Counted from the first letter of the stretch, positions 1-12,755 are shown. The stretch: DNA of 64,000 bases from Acanthopleura granulata (GCA_016165875.1 JABBOT010000006.1:620001-684000); one strand, 5' to 3'. Notes: generated from the letters alone by a model not told the origin. Numbers and translations: made by a program.

Positions 1-560
1 GCTGGCGACAACACGTGTCCCTAAAGACCGTAATGAACGGCCGCTTGTGACCCGGTGTCATGGCGCAATCACATTCCGCTGCTTACTTCGTGATCAGGCT
101 ACTGACTCATTCTGGCTTTCTCGTCCTGTATGCCTTGGCTGAAAATGACAAAACACATCTTTAAAGGTGAGCATTCGAGCTATGTGTTACTCTTTTGCTA
201 CAGTATACATATTTTATAATAAAACCTGTGAAGTGTTCACAATTTTAACAAAAAAGGTCCAAAAGCAAACGTTTAAATCCAACACATTTCAAATTTGGAC
301 CTTTCAATACTGGCTTTGTGGATTCGGTCTAAGGTCGTAAGACACGTTGGGTTACTACTCCAAAATAAACTCTCCCATGTTAATATAAGTGTGGAGGAGA
401 TTATGTTGGGGATTTGATGTGGGTGAGTGGGGTTAAAGAGGTCATGGTCGCTGGACAGCCTCATTTAGAAGCTATTTCCACTCTATTCACAGACTGAAAG
501 ACCTTCTGCTTAGGTGAACAATATCTCACGTCAGTATGGTAACGGTGGTGGGGAAAGAAC
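1..560. other. unannotated AT-rich sequence
   Basis: I see no gene, repeat array or RNA here. The short open frames on both strands have no recognisable domain and no codon bias above background. Confidence 0.5.
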
Positions 561-578
561 GGCAGAGTGACAGACCCT

Positions 579-610
579 GGGGGGAGAGGGGACACTTGGG
601 GGGAGAGGGG
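579..610 (+). promoter_or_regulatory. G-quadruplex-forming motif in a duplicated G-rich unit
   Basis: Four runs of at least four G lie in 32 bases: 579-584, 588-591, 598-603 and 607-610, with loops of 3, 6 and 3 bases. The unit TGGGGGGAGAGGGG occurs at the second pair of runs and nearly identically at the first, so this is a short direct duplication. By base composition it satisfies the usual G4 pattern. Whether it acts in transcription or replication cannot be told from sequence. Confidence 0.6.
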
Positions 611-619
611 AGGTATGAT

Positions 620-1470
620 GGGGTCTTCTGGTGTCATAACAGTCATTCCTCTAAAGTACGGTCAAAATATCTCTACATCAGGCCTGTCACCTATTGGTAA
701 ATCTTTCCCGCCAAGTGCCATTGTTCCTACACGGTTTTCAAGCCTTTCACACAAAAGAGTTCGGAAGAGTTACTGGACCGTGACGATAAGGGAATTCCAA
801 CAATAAAGACAGACACTGAGAGCTTGGAAGACTATAATTACCAGCAAACTCATTTGTAAATTTATGACATTAACAACACCTGGTGTTTACCGAAATAGAA
901 TGTCGTCACGAGGCAGAGGCCATTTATAGGTCGACAGTAAATGACTCAGTTACAGGACAATGAATGAAATTTGCCCGCGAGAAAAAATAATCACAACAGG
1001 GTGAGAAATATTGGGTAATATGTCACTTTTATCTTCGTGGACTTGTCATCCTGGAAGTATTAAGTCTTTGTGGAATGAAAATCAAGAAATTAGCGATCGA
1101 AATGAACAAAAAAAACATAACAACACTAAGAAAAGCACGAAGAAACTATACTGAATAAAAATATCTTCCACACTGATATATTTTAGCCTGTATAAATTGA
1201 ACTTCGGTCACATAGCATTCAGGGAAAACGGCATCTCTGTGTTTTACTTTAGGATTAAATCAGGCCTGGTAACATTTCCCAGGTAAGATTGGAACAGAGT
1301 TGTGTGAACTGAATACAGTGTAACAATTCCAGATGAGTGGCGTCTGATGCACTTTAGTTAACATAAGTGCCCTTTTTCTTCTTACATAATTCTGCTTAAG
1401 GCATAGTGCTAGAGGCCAGTAAGTCTATACTTTTTAACAATTTACTTGAATAGTTGTAATAAAACCATGC
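620..1470. other. unannotated AT-rich sequence
   Basis: Single-copy-looking DNA. I see no coding frame, repeat or structured RNA that I can support. Confidence 0.45.
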
Positions 1471-1473
1471 GAT

Positions 1474-1537
1474 TGACTGACAAGTGGCCGTTTTTAATCG
1501 GTTTCGTGTGAATGTTTGCTAACTATCGCACAATCGG
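1474..1537 (+). repeat. interspersed repeat family R1, fragment
   Basis: A degenerate, short copy of the R1 repeat defined by its better copies at 39-44 kb. It keeps the order 'gactgacaag-tggccg', 'ggtttcgtgtga', 'tgctaactatcgcac'. Only about half of the element remains. Confidence 0.45.
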
Positions 1538-1539
1538 TG

Positions 1540-4500
1540 GTTTCACCTTCCATTCTAATCTTTTGTATAGTGAATGAGATTGGTATCATTTTGGTGCGTT
1601 TTTGGTCCTTCTGTTTCTTGTGTAATTAAGCAATATAATCCCCGTGTTGTGCGTTATAGGCAATTTCCAAATCAGTACAAGTATTATCTCTGTACCTAAA
1701 GTTGCAAATATAAATCATTTCATATTTACCAGCATATTTGTTTTCGTAAACACCATAATTTATACAAAAGGGTGCATGTATTTCCTACCTTCATGGGTCA
1801 TTATCATGACATCAAATAAAGAATTAAATTAAAATATCTGATTGAGAAAGTCTTCAAAACAGCACTTTCCGCAGGTTGTGTATCCCCAAACATTGTCTGG
1901 ATAAGGCCACATGAACAGTTCCTCCTCAAAGATATTTTGATTTACACGTACAAGGTTCTTCATTTACACTGATTTAATTAAACCAGTGTGGCTTTAAACA
2001 CATCGAAGTGAACGCAGCTTAGTTCTTAATCTTGAACGTTGTGGTGTGTTCTCTATGTGACTTATAATTGCAGCTAAGTTCAGGACCTTGGATATTGTTC
2101 GTGATGTAATGGTTTGTACGTAGAAAAGTGTTCGATTTTTCCAGGACCTCCTGTATACTGTGTCATATTTGGACTTCTAAAATTATAACAGTGAATGATT
2201 TACACACTTAGCACAGGATGTAATAAATACACAGGGGATTACATTACTGACTTCATTGGATTAAGACATTCATTGTGGACAAGTGACCCTGTGTAATGTA
2301 CTCTGTTTACCTTCTGATCGTGCAGTCGACAAGTAGGCCATCGTGTAGTCGGTGCTTTCGGTCGCTAGTGCATGCATCATCTACAGAAAATGATTGTTGA
2401 AGCAGTCGGCTAAAACCACAACAGCAAACACGTCACTGACAGGGCCGCCATTTTAGGACCGACAACAAATATTTAACCAGTCAGCTTACGGGTTGTTCGG
2501 GTGACAGACACAAAACTGCCGCGAACGGGATGCATGGAGGCCTAGCTATATTACAGGCGAATTCTAGGTCAACTATTTCACAACTATTTTAAATGAATTA
2601 TATACACAATCTGGGTAGGTAATATGCCACCACAACACAAGAGTCGGAAATCCTGTTATCTTTTTTCCTGTCACATTTGGAATGGCCCTAGGAATGTTTG
2701 TATTGGGCAATATGTTGGCTTTACAGGCGTTTTGAAGTGGTCGTACCCGAATGTTGTCGGTGAACGTTTAACATACGGGCCATTGCTAATGGTTACTGCA
2801 TGTCTACCTCACTGTAATAATTGCAGAGGGATACATTGATTGATTAATTGATTATCATTAAGGAAGGTTATATATACTGAGATATAGCTAGGAGGCAGGG
2901 AGCCGGGTGCATATCGATGGTGGGTCACAGAAGCATCCATTGCAACTTTATACGCGCTGCAGAACCAAACTTAAGTGACCCAATCTACCCCAATATTTTT
3001 TCTGCAAGTGTTTAGGTTAATGTTGAAAATAACAACAACAACACCTGGAATGCAACTTCTCGCGCAAAACGTTAAAAACTACTACCCCGTACATTTGTAC
3101 GACGTAAGGTTTGTCGATATGTTCACGTTACAACGTACATGTAAATGCTCTTGATAAAGTTTTACAAAATTAAAAAATCAAAACAAAACAACAAAATAAT
3201 AATAAGTTTGAGACAGTTGAAAGTGGAACATCTGTTCTATGGCGACAGTAAAACGCTTAACTTATCAAAACAGAAAGGCTAATTTCAGATGTGGAACAAG
3301 GTTCCGGTGTTGCTTTTTTACAAAGAATGCAAATATTTTATCGCGTTAAAAAGCAAGTATTGCACTGACCTTGAAAATAATGTGCGAGTTGCCGATGTCG
3401 ATGTGGCAGGTGTCCGCTGCTCATTTCTCCACCCCCAGCTTTTTGAGATGTGTATTAAACCTTCGTCGTCACAACGCTGCCGGGTGAATCCCATGCCCTG
3501 AGCCCAGGAATATCAAAACAGGCTGCCCCGTAAGACAAAACACACGGCAGCCTGATGATGTACACGGCAATGTATCTCATTCCTACCCACCTCTTCTCTT
3601 CTGCCGCTGTTACCCCTTCAGCCAGGTCCGTGTGAACGCCCGCCATTTTGTTACAACTGGGTGGGCTGTCCGCACAGGCATAGAGGCTGGCCGGGTGATG
3701 CGCAAATGACAATGCAGGATCGGAGTAAAGCTGTCTTAACCGGGCTGTGTTTGCCCATGGGGGTCGCAGAGAGCAGGGAGATAGGGATACAACCTACAAA
3801 GGTCAGCCGGCATCTAGAACCAGCACCTCGGGGCCGTGCGGCCAAAATTTCAAAGAGAGGAAAATAATATTTTACCTGCGTGTGCGCATGAAGAAAACAC
3901 AGTAATATGTCGCGTCGTTAACCGCCCGTTACGCTCGCTGTTTGCAAGTCTTATTTGAACAGATCGTTGTGAATGTCAAAAATGTTAAAATACAATGAAT
4001 ATGTAGTATTCTTATAACAGGAACAACATCACATCAGATGTCGTTTTCAGAATCGACAGGTATAATACGATACAGCTTTATCTACGCATGACTACAGCCA
4101 CGTTGAGAGTCTTAACCTATACAGGCACCTTGTGAAGCGTTAGAAATGTGTCAATTGAACGGTTTATAGGTAGGTGTATAGGTAAGTAGCAGATGTCATG
4201 GTGTATAGCCAGTCCCGCAGCACGCATCTGGGGATTCAGTGACAGGTCACACAGTGGCATGTTGTAACACACTGATATATATTGTTTATATGTAAGTTGC
4301 ACTTTGACATACGAGCTCTGTGATGCTGTGAATTAAGCGATCAGCGCATTACATATTGCATATTCCCAACTCCTTCTGCGTTTTCCTATCACTGATTTAT
4401 CTCTCATTTCTTTATTCCGTGAAGAAGATGTAGTCGCTTTTTACATGAAAAATCCCAAGCATGTACAGCCAAACCATTTCCATCAAATGCACGAACTGTA

Positions 4501-5990
4501 AAAACAATATAATGTGACAATAATTTGGGTTATAGAATTGCTCTTGATTCGTATTCAAGGTAAACACCTAACATGACTTTTTCTACCTCCATCTCTGGAG
4601 AGTTTGTCTTCCAAAACGTGATAGTAGCAAGGATTCTCTTTATGTGTTTGAGTCAAATGCTATTGAATCCGTTTATTCATTTATTTGACTCGTGTTTTAC
4701 GGCGTATCCCGTGGTAAACTACCGATGTAAACTAAAAGCAAGTGTTTACAATTCGTTCTCATGTATGTGCTGCATACATATACCGTCTAAATATTTCACT
4801 TCATTATGCATTAAATAACAGAAGCCAGTTACAGCCAATTAATAAAGCATATTTACTACAAAAAAATTATCAGCAGACCCTAAAGGAGCAACAGTACATG
4901 TATACCACACTTTTATGTCGAAGACACCCATCAGTGAATGAAGGAATAAATCAATCCTTCATTTAATCAATTAATCAACAGGACTCATCTAATGCAGTCA
5001 CATAGATATGTTTATGGCATTCAGTAATGGCAGGTAGGAACACACTGAGCGCACTGTCCATGCATTCTGCTAGTTACATGCATGGGTACATGAACAAGTA
5101 CATTCCACTACCGAGACATTCCGTCCGCATAGTTTGTGCATGTTCAACACTCATACATGACACGGTTAGTGGCAGAGCCTGTTAAATAGCCCGGGGCAAA
5201 ACCGCGCTCCCTGGAGAACACCGGCACCGAAGTGAAATGTCGCAGTCCACATAAGACCCTGGGAATACAGCATTTTTACCACGCTTCCAAGTTAATGCAA
5301 AAGCAGCAAAACCGGTTCAACTTCAAACCTGCACAAAACTGCACATTCTATCTGATTTAGAGAGTTCTTAGAAAGGTATTTTTAGGTTTTAATAAGAAAG
5401 TGGGATGATGTCCTACAGGAAAGGTGCGACCTCAACACCAGAAGTATTATTATATGACATTTATTTGCCCCAGAAAGTGCACTTTTTTGGGTGAAGTTTT
5501 ACTGTATATATCCGATACTTTCTAAATTTTCTGCCTAAAAACAGATGTTCCTCAACAATTATGAATTCCATAAGACCTTTATGCACTCCGACATATTTCG
5601 AGATCTGAATACTTACTGGTGTGACAAAATATTCTTTGTTGACTGTTCATGAAGGTTATCGTGATTTACTACAAGCTTCAGCTGAGTCGATGTCATTGCT
5701 TTATAAGGGAAATTCTCGTTACTGTTCTCGTCAGATATGAATGAAGAGTCATATGTAGTAACACACCTAACCACAATCGTATACAGATTTCTACAAGTCA
5801 GACATATCTTATTGGAAGCCTTTCAGTATGTAGATTATTCAGCTTTTTGGCACTCATTTAATGGCTGCTACATGTGCACACATCATTGTCACATACCAAT
5901 GCTTTTCCAATCAAATTTTATACTAAATTCCTGATAAACCAGGATTCTTCCGCTAAGTTTTCCCAGAAGCCTGTCAATTTGCATTGTTTT
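1540..5990. other. intergenic or intronic DNA with two YY1-like motifs
   Basis: No convincing gene. Two sites match the YY1-type core (reverse complement of AAAATGGCGG): GGCCGCCATTTTAGG at 2443-2457 and GCCCGCCATTTTG at 3638-3650. The second lies in a locally GC-richer stretch (about 3.4-3.87 kb) that could be a CpG-containing regulatory segment. A 9-bp hairpin (AATGAAGGA at 4937-4945 with TCCTTCATT at 4955-4963) is the only other structure noted. Confidence 0.4.
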
Positions 5991-5994
5991 CATG

Positions 5995-6101
5995 TGATTG
6001 TGTAACTGGAGGCCGGATTTCCTTGGTCATGTGTGACCATTTACCAAATATCATACTAAAGTCACTGCTCGTGTATTACTCTCCTGCTTTAGCCATGTAT
6101 A
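5995..6101 (+). repeat. interspersed repeat family R1
   Basis: Reads 'ggaggccggatttcc', 'gtgtgaccatttaccaa', 'atcatactaaagtcactgctcg' and 'ttactctcctgctttagcc'. This matches the order of the R1 copies at 39362 and 58820. It is moderately diverged. Confidence 0.65.
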
Positions 6102-6408
6102 TTGTCTATATGTACACTTACAGGGAACACCATTTCGTACACACAGCATATTATATATGTATAACCTACCTTGTTGTATTAACCATAAATGTCATATCTC
6201 CAACCGCATTTGCCCGCAGTGCATACAGTGGTATTAAATTGGTATAGGTTTACTTGATAATGCACGCTAGGCATCGCTCCTATGCTGATTACGTTAATTA
6301 GCAATTAACAAATATGCAGGATGAGTCATGGATAGCCTAATGCCACGCGGATAATGTATAGCTCTTCTAATGATAGCTCACTTATAAACACGCCACAATT
6401 AGTCAGTC

Positions 6409-6534
6409 CTCTCTAGTTTTGTCCGGTTTCCTCCCACCATAATGCTGGCCGCCGTCGTATAAGGGAAATACCCTTGACCCTGGCGTATAGTACCAATCAA
6501 ATAAATAAATAACCAACAAATTCTCTCTAGTTTT
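6409..6534 (+). mobile_element. SINE family A, 5'-truncated copy with target-site duplication
   Basis: The body at 6421-6522 carries the shared SINE 3' region: cggtttcctcccaccataat, ctggccgccgtcgtataag, then an (AAAT)n tail. It is flanked by perfect 12-bp direct repeats CTCTCTAGTTTT at 6409-6420 and 6523-6534. The truncated 5' end plus the duplication is the signature of target-primed, LINE-driven insertion. The tRNA-like head is missing. Confidence 0.9.
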
Positions 6535-6969
6535 ATATCATGGAAGTGATTTAACTTTTGATTTAACTGGATATTCACGCCTTTATAAAGCACAGCTTCA
6601 TAATCCGAAAAATTATAACTATATTTGTAAATTTTAATGGTTTTTTGATAGAAAACATTTTATGTTACAGAGTTTGGATTTAAACATAAACTGTTTTGAA
6701 CGTTTGAACATATTTATTTTTTTTTTATTGTTGTCTGACCACATAGTCAAGAATTCTCATTTATACATGCCAGCAAGAACCTATGGAATATTGTACCTTG
6801 AAAACTTACGTTGGTCTAAGCTTAAGGTACAAAAAGTTCATATCCATTTGCTGACACCTGACAAATATAGTCTGCTGGTATAAGTAAAATCCGACGAAAA
6901 ACCTTGCCGAAATGAAATTATCCCGCTATATACTCGCGAAATGCCACAAACGGATTTAGCTAGAGGTTC

Positions 6970-7230
6970 AGTTTATTTATTTATCTTATTTGTGCTTTAT
7001 GCCGTTATCAAAAACATTTCACTCAAATGACGGCGCCCATCATTATGCCGGGAGGAAACCGGACAGAGCCCGGAGGAAACATACGACCATCCCCAGGTTA
7101 ATGACGGACCTTCCTTTCCGGCAGGAAAGGAAACCATCATGAGCTGGGCTTGAGCTCAGAGCGACGGCATTAATGAGGGGCCCTTGGATCATTACGTGGC
7201 ACTGACGCTCCAATCCTTCTGCCAAGGAGT
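6970..7230 (-). mobile_element. SINE family A, near full-length, minus orientation
   Basis: Reading the minus strand, the tRNA-like head lies near 7230, then come the conserved central block and the A-rich tail (TTTATTTATTTAT on the plus strand near 6972). Plus-strand landmarks are ttatgccgggaggaaaccgg, cagagcccggaggaaac and gagctgggcttgagctcaga. The open frame of 72 codons on this strand at 7043-7261 lies mainly within the element and is not a gene. Confidence 0.88.
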
Positions 7231-7264
7231 TTAGTGAGAGCGTACTAACGATGACCGCCATGCG

Positions 7265-8190
7265 TAATTGGATTCTGCCGTCACGTGACCCTCATTATTG
7301 GCTTAGTCATGTCGACCGTCACGAGCCTGGTTAATTGAGGGTTTAGTGTTACCCCTTGTGAGTGTTTTTACACCCTCATTATTTCCCTACTTTTCCAGAC
7401 CTTGTCAAATGTTCAGTGCTTAGTATCCTGAACTGAAGAGGCTCTGAATTTGTCTTGTGTGTTCGAGTCCTGCAGGTTCTGATTTCCTCGCGATAGTGTT
7501 TAAAGCCATTAAAAGCAATAATAAACACGCTTCACTAGAGCATTTTTTTTTTGGAGAGAGCAAGAACAGAATTTTCATCTGTTTTCAGGTGAATTTCAGT
7601 TACAGTCTGTTCCTTAATAGATAAATGGTTTGCACCTGAGATCAATACTCTTGCAGAAATAAAAGCTTTTCAGTTCATATCGGGGTGATATTAAAATGCG
7701 CGAGAGGTATGACAGCATAATTCCATGCAAAATGGCAGTCAAGTGTATCGGGTGTGTCAGCTCTGTATTCCTATATATATACATGTATGTTTCATCCAGC
7801 CTGTTTTATCATGTAAAGCAGTCTACCAGCCCTGTATGCTTTACACGAGGTTGCCGTTGTATATGCATTCCGGATCCTCCAAATAAATGAACCGCTTATG
7901 TCTCTTTTGGCAGCTGACAACATCGGAATGTACACTGCGCTGCGCGTTCTTATATGGCAGTCGACGATGTAAAGGCCTACAGCAAGTGGACCTGGCTTAA
8001 AATGTACAGAGGCTTCCTTCAATAAAGTCTTAGAGATAAGTCATATATGTTAATTCTACACGCTTGCCCGATGAACTACATTCAAGGAAACCTGCGCGCA
8101 AGTGTACGCGCACCTGTAATGTTTCCAATCGATCGATTTAGATTCCACTGAGTGTTTGTCACTTGCTGTCATTATATTCAATCTGTAATT
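7265..8190. other. unannotated sequence
   Basis: No gene or repeat that I can support. Two short overlapping frames on opposite strands near 7.7-8.0 kb have no domain signature. Confidence 0.45.
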
Positions 8191-8191
8191 C

Positions 8192-8450
8192 ATTTATTTA
8201 TTTCATTGTTGTTTATCGCTGCAGTAAAGAATTTTTCTCCGATAACACGGCGAATGTCGGTTTTATGAGTTGAGGAACTGGGACAGTCCAGGGGTAAACC
8301 ACCAATCTTTGGTTACTGACCAACGTTCCTACGAGTGACTCAAAAATATGCCCACTATATAAGTGGAAGACAAGTCGTCTTCCAGGAAGGCTGGATTAAA
8401 TAACGTACCTTTCGAGCTCTGTCGACCGCTCACTGCCATGAAATCCTCAA
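8192..8450 (-). mobile_element. SINE family B, diverged copy
   Basis: Plus-strand order is TTTATTTATTTC tail, 'gtttatcgctgcagtaaagaa', a diverged body, then 'gtggaagacaagtcgtcttcc' and 'gaccgctcac'. The same order recurs at 32905 and 50600. It has the general layout of family A but a different body and head, so I treat it as a second SINE family. It is old and has many substitutions. Confidence 0.6.
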
Positions 8451-9290
8451 ACGGCCATTGTGTTAAGTCGTTTTTTTTAAAATGTAGAATATAGTTTTCT
8501 TCCAATTGAATTAAGAGTATTCGAATCAGAAATCAGAATTTCCTGGTCTTGGTTATTAATCAAGAATTCTGTGAGGGATTTCATAATGTTTAATATCAGG
8601 CAAACCTACCTATGGCAGTCAGGTTATTCCAAATCGCACACTCTCGTCACGTGACACGTAACATCCTGATAATCTAAACTGTGGATCCAGCCTCGTACAT
8701 CTCAAAATGAGGAGCAATAAAGTTTTACGCTACAAAATATACATCGATTTCATAACAGAACAAGTTAGGCAAGACAAGTTAACGTGATGTGGTCATGTAT
8801 ACATTTGTAGTGGCGGTTATACCAATGGGTACCCGTCAAACGCCCACCAGCAGGACCTTTCCAGGTTCATCGCAGTGACATCACATTTAAGACAGCGCGA
8901 CGTTACAACAGAAATTGGTATATTGTAACATTGTAGGCGCTACAATCATTGGCTCAGGTCCCTTCTTCACACTAGCGCCACCTCAAGGGATTAAAAAATG
9001 TACCGCCTTCCCATTAAAGAGACCATACCGGCGAGTTATCGCAAATTTTCTGTTTAATCGATTTAAGCTGAACCTTTTGTATTTCCCTCCAATAGCCGAA
9101 TTTGGCATTTTCAGAAAATATCACCCTCGGTATCTTGCGATTTTCTGTTTTTAAGCCATAATTAATATTCAAAAGTGTTCCATTTCGACCGAACTACGAA
9201 AATGTATGCACGAAAAGTATTACCATATATGGATGTAGAAGGTCGCTCGGCAAACTTCGTACACAATAGACGAGTACATTCCATTCCTTT
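8450..9290. other. unannotated AT-rich sequence
   Basis: Nothing I can support. Confidence 0.4.
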
Positions 9291-9307
9291 CTCGATGAAA
9301 GCAATTG

Positions 9308-9399
9308 TGACGTCATGACGTCTAAGATCGACTGAACGTATGTAACCGATCGATGATGTAACATCATCCGTTTGACGTTTGGGAGCAATATTGACGTCA
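9308..9399. promoter_or_regulatory. cluster of CRE-type sites and a palindrome
   Basis: Full CRE palindromes TGACGTCA stand at 9308-9315 and 9392-9399, with a second half-overlapping TGACGTC at 9316-9322. Between them is the 17-base palindrome GATGATGTAACATCATC (9352-9368), which has 8-bp arms around one base. CRE/ATF or bZIP factors are the usual readers of TGACGTCA. No transcript start is identifiable. Two overlapping minus-strand frames of 92-96 codons cover the region but resemble nothing. Confidence 0.5.
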
Positions 9400-9479
9400 T
9401 GTGCATGTTCTTGAGTGACAGTTCGGTAACGTACCGCCTTAAAGTTGAACATTCAAGAGTTTCATACAGCAAAAAAGTT

Positions 9480-10100
9480 CAGAAAAACCCGATTTTCCAA
9501 CCCAGTCTGCCTTCTTTCACTTATATTTAAGCCTGCAGCATTCCAAGCTACAATATCAGTTCAACGGATATAAAGTCACAATACAGAAATTTTCCCGTAG
9601 AGTTTCTTTAACCGTCGTTGTCGGCAACATAACATTTTATAGCAAGTTTAAAGTAAACTAATTAGAGAACTCGGCAATCAAACAACCGTATTCATTATGT
9701 GTATGAAAATGAACGAGGGGGACAACACATGAAATGAAAGGCAAACACCCTGAGTCCAATTAGCCAGCTTGGGATTACATGTGGAATGTCGCAGGTGAAG
9801 CCTGATCCGCTAACCTCCTGACCTAGTTTTCCTGACCTAGTTTGCGCTGACCTACTTTACTATTTGATCCATTTACCACACGTTCCTGACAAAAAAGTGA
9901 ATGAAGGCAGCTGTTTGTAGCCGTTTATTACTTTTCCAAACAGAACACGGGTCCATAACGGAGCAGATACAGATTCATCCATCAAATATCACGTGAAGCC
10001 TTATCAAGAAAAAAAAGTTGATTGCGTTTCACGTTCGTCTCAACAAGGCTTGAGCTTACCTTTGTATAGAGAAAAAATATGAAAACTGAAAAGGCTAAAC
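9480..10100. other. AT-rich sequence with a short 13-15 bp repeat
   Basis: CCTGACCTAGTTT occurs at 9818-9830 and 9831-9843, followed by a third degenerate copy to about 9860. Otherwise I see nothing. Confidence 0.5.
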
Positions 10101-10107
10101 ATAGAAG

Positions 10108-10194
10108 TTAGCATGGTAGTCCGAGTTCACCTATTGTTAGCATGGTAGTCCGAGTTCACCTATTGTTAGCATGGTAGTCCGAGTTCACCTGTTG
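10108..10194 (+). repeat. 29-bp tandem repeat, three copies
   Basis: Units 10108-10136, 10137-10165 and 10166-10194 begin TTAGCATGGTAGTCCGAG. The first two are identical and the third differs by one base near its end (CTGTTG for CTATTG). The near-identity implies recent growth. The unit is not otherwise seen in the window. Confidence 0.95.
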
Positions 10195-10199
10195 TCTCG

Positions 10200-11430
10200 T
10201 GTTAATACTCATTTGCTAAACGACCGACATAATGCATGGCCTCTCGTGGATTTGCCAATGGGCAATGTTGGGGGGAACATTAAAACGAGGAACAATAGGT
10301 TACACTGCTAGGACCATGTGGTTTTGGGCTGAAAATCTGTTTGACCCTTGACTTACATACAACCTGACTAATCATCTGCTAACAACCCGTTGTTCATTTG
10401 TGTACATAAGTTCAGACATTGATATCCTTACAAATGTAAACATCTTATAGGTTTTCTCCTTGAATTTTTTTTTCAACAATATTGATAAAGCTTAAATAAT
10501 CTGGATCTGACAGTGTAAACTCATCCCAGAATTTTCTTACCTCATTTATTATTATTTTTTTAAAAATATTCTTATTGATTCATTCCCTTGACGGTTACAC
10601 GTTCTCCTCAAGGGTGTGCCACGTACATGTAACGGCACCCACCTTTACAGGCTGAAGAGTTCAGTAACAGTCAGGCTTATTGTTTAACATACTGCGTCGA
10701 GGATATGTGATCCGTGTTAAGAGTATTGATAAGGATATTTTGTGGCCGCCATAATATTAGCCTGCCAAAGATTGGCTGTTACACCAACAAAGCAAACATG
10801 CCGTGTGTTATTTGTATAAGCCAGTTCACAGGGTGGTTGGTTAGTACATGAATATGTATTAGTAATATCGAATGTGAACACGTGCCCACAGCTGAATCAC
10901 AGGAAACGGGGGTGGAAGGGGTGGAGGCCATGGGCACAAAGTATGTAGATCGATAAGCATTAATTGCTAATTTTCAACGGAATATAAACAGCTGTTTTGC
11001 ACTGGAATTAAATCGGGCGTGTCTCCAGAATTCCGGGGCGCTGTCCGGAACACAACGGAAACTACCGGAAACAATTCCGGAAACCACCTCTGGTGAGTGG
11101 AATCGAGTGGCAAGGGACGGTGCGGTGAGCGCATCAAAAGATTCCATGAAATGCATTACATGCATGATAAAGGTCGCTTAATGAACATGTATTTGCTTGT
11201 TGACAAAGGATTTAAAGATTGGCAATTAGTCATGCAGCTATACTGATCAAACTAAGCAGGCAATCCATTACGGTTTGCAAATAAGTCATTAACAGACTCA
11301 CTGGCCGGCTAGAACTCTGGGAGTTACTTCCACCTGTTTAACGGATATTCCGATAAGTGAGGCTGCACGCTGTCGTCAAAGTGGCACACACGCACTGTGA
11401 GCTGACTCGGGAATGTGCTGAATTTGGTGA
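10200..11430. other. unannotated sequence
   Basis: No gene. CCGGAA motifs (ETS-like) cluster around 11045-11085, in 'ctgtccgg', 'ctaccgg', 'attccgg'. There is no promoter evidence beyond that. Confidence 0.35.
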
Positions 11431-11435
11431 GGGAC

Positions 11436-11548
11436 ATTCATTTATTTATGGTGATTGGTGGTTGTCGCTGTTCTCAAGAACATTTCACTTACATGACGGC
11501 GACCAGCGTCATGGTGGAAAGAAACCGGGCAGAGCCCAATGGAAGTGA
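11436..11548 (-). mobile_element. SINE family A, 5'-truncated
   Basis: Plus-strand landmarks are CATTTATTTATGGTGATTGG, 'caagaacatttcacttacat' and 'gaaaccgggcagagccc'. Flanks 'tgagggacat' (left) and 'tgaagggcat' (right) may be a mutated target duplication. Only the 3' portion of the element is present. Confidence 0.8.
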
Positions 11549-11549
11549 A

Positions 11550-12560
11550 GGGCATAATCAGTGAATGAAAGAAAATGAAAGGAATGATGGAAACATAGGC
11601 CTATGTATTATCATTAATATGTGTCTGAATTGCAAAGAGAGGTTTCTAGTCTGGGTTCTTTTTGAAAAAAAAAACGTTGCATTTACGTTTGGGATGTTCA
11701 TGGCTGTCAAACTGCATGCTTATAATACCTCGAGACTTGCCGCGCATGTAAAGCTGTGGGACAATCGGACAAAATGTAATCTGAGTTGTATCTCATTTGC
11801 TATAACGATGTGTTACAAAGTTACAGATAGGCTTAGGCGTATTTTGTGAGTTGTATGAATATACATGAATGATATCGACCAGGAACACGAGTGCGCGAGA
11901 AAAATGTACATCAAAGTGAATGGACAACAGAAAAGCGATTAAGGCAAAAGCAGTCCAGATTGTAAGAAGGTCTCTGGAATCACGAGCAGGCGTCGTTGGT
12001 GACAAAGGGCATGTAACTTACGCTGCCTCGCGACAAACAAATTACGTTTTAAAGGGAAAATAATGAAGTTGTGACAAAGGGGACTGAAAGCAGTCACATC
12101 ACATCAATGTTTAAAACGTCTCTTTATTATACAGCAAAAACCTTTACATTTATTTATTTACTTATTCACTTAACCTTCTTTGCTGCAAGTGTTCAGGGGC
12201 CTATTCCACGAAGTGATCTTCGACCTAAGTCGTAATTTTAAAGACAAATGGGCCCGTAATGGGTAACTTATGATGTGTAATTGCGATCGCTTTCTCTTAT
12301 TAAATTAACGCCTGATATAAATCTACCAACAGCCTAGACTTACAAATAAGCGTTAAATTCAGATTTCAGATTTTGAAATCCTCGGATATCTAATTGGTGG
12401 AGGACACATCGAAGAACCCGGATAGAGTCAACGCCTCTTATCACGTGACAACAGCTGAGATTAGACGTTATTTCGTCCATGCAAATAAATATACCGCTCA
12501 ATGTCAAACACGTGATATAATTATCAGCAAACATTTGGTCTCTTCTATGTATTGAGATAT
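11550..12560. other. unannotated sequence
   Basis: No supported gene or repeat. Confidence 0.4.
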
Positions 12561-12564
12561 ACAT

Positions 12565-12755
12565 TTGATTGATTTGCTTGACATTTTACGGCGCACCCAT
12601 CAATATTTCACTGACTTCACGATGTTCAAGTCAAAGGCTGAAGAAAACTTCCGACGGGCTCGGATTCGAACTCGCAACCTTCGTATTCAAGGAATGGATG
12701 TCCCATTAAACGATTATGCCACTGACGACATCATCTTACATAACCAGCAATCAGA
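12565..12755 (-). mobile_element. tRNA-derived SINE with recognisable A and B boxes
   Basis: Read on the minus strand, the head contains TGGCATAATCG, which fits the pol III A box TRGYNNARNNG, and GAGTTCGAATCC, which fits the B box. A short body follows, then the tail 'gtgaaatattgatgg', 'gcgccgtaaaatgtcaag' and CAAATCAATCAA. The T stem does not pair, so this is a retroposon head and not a tRNA gene. The tail is shared with family A but the body is shorter. Confidence 0.75.

Noticed and set aside
12660..12740. possible tRNA gene on the minus strand
   Set aside because: A and B boxes are present but the T stem and acceptor do not pair, and a SINE tail follows.
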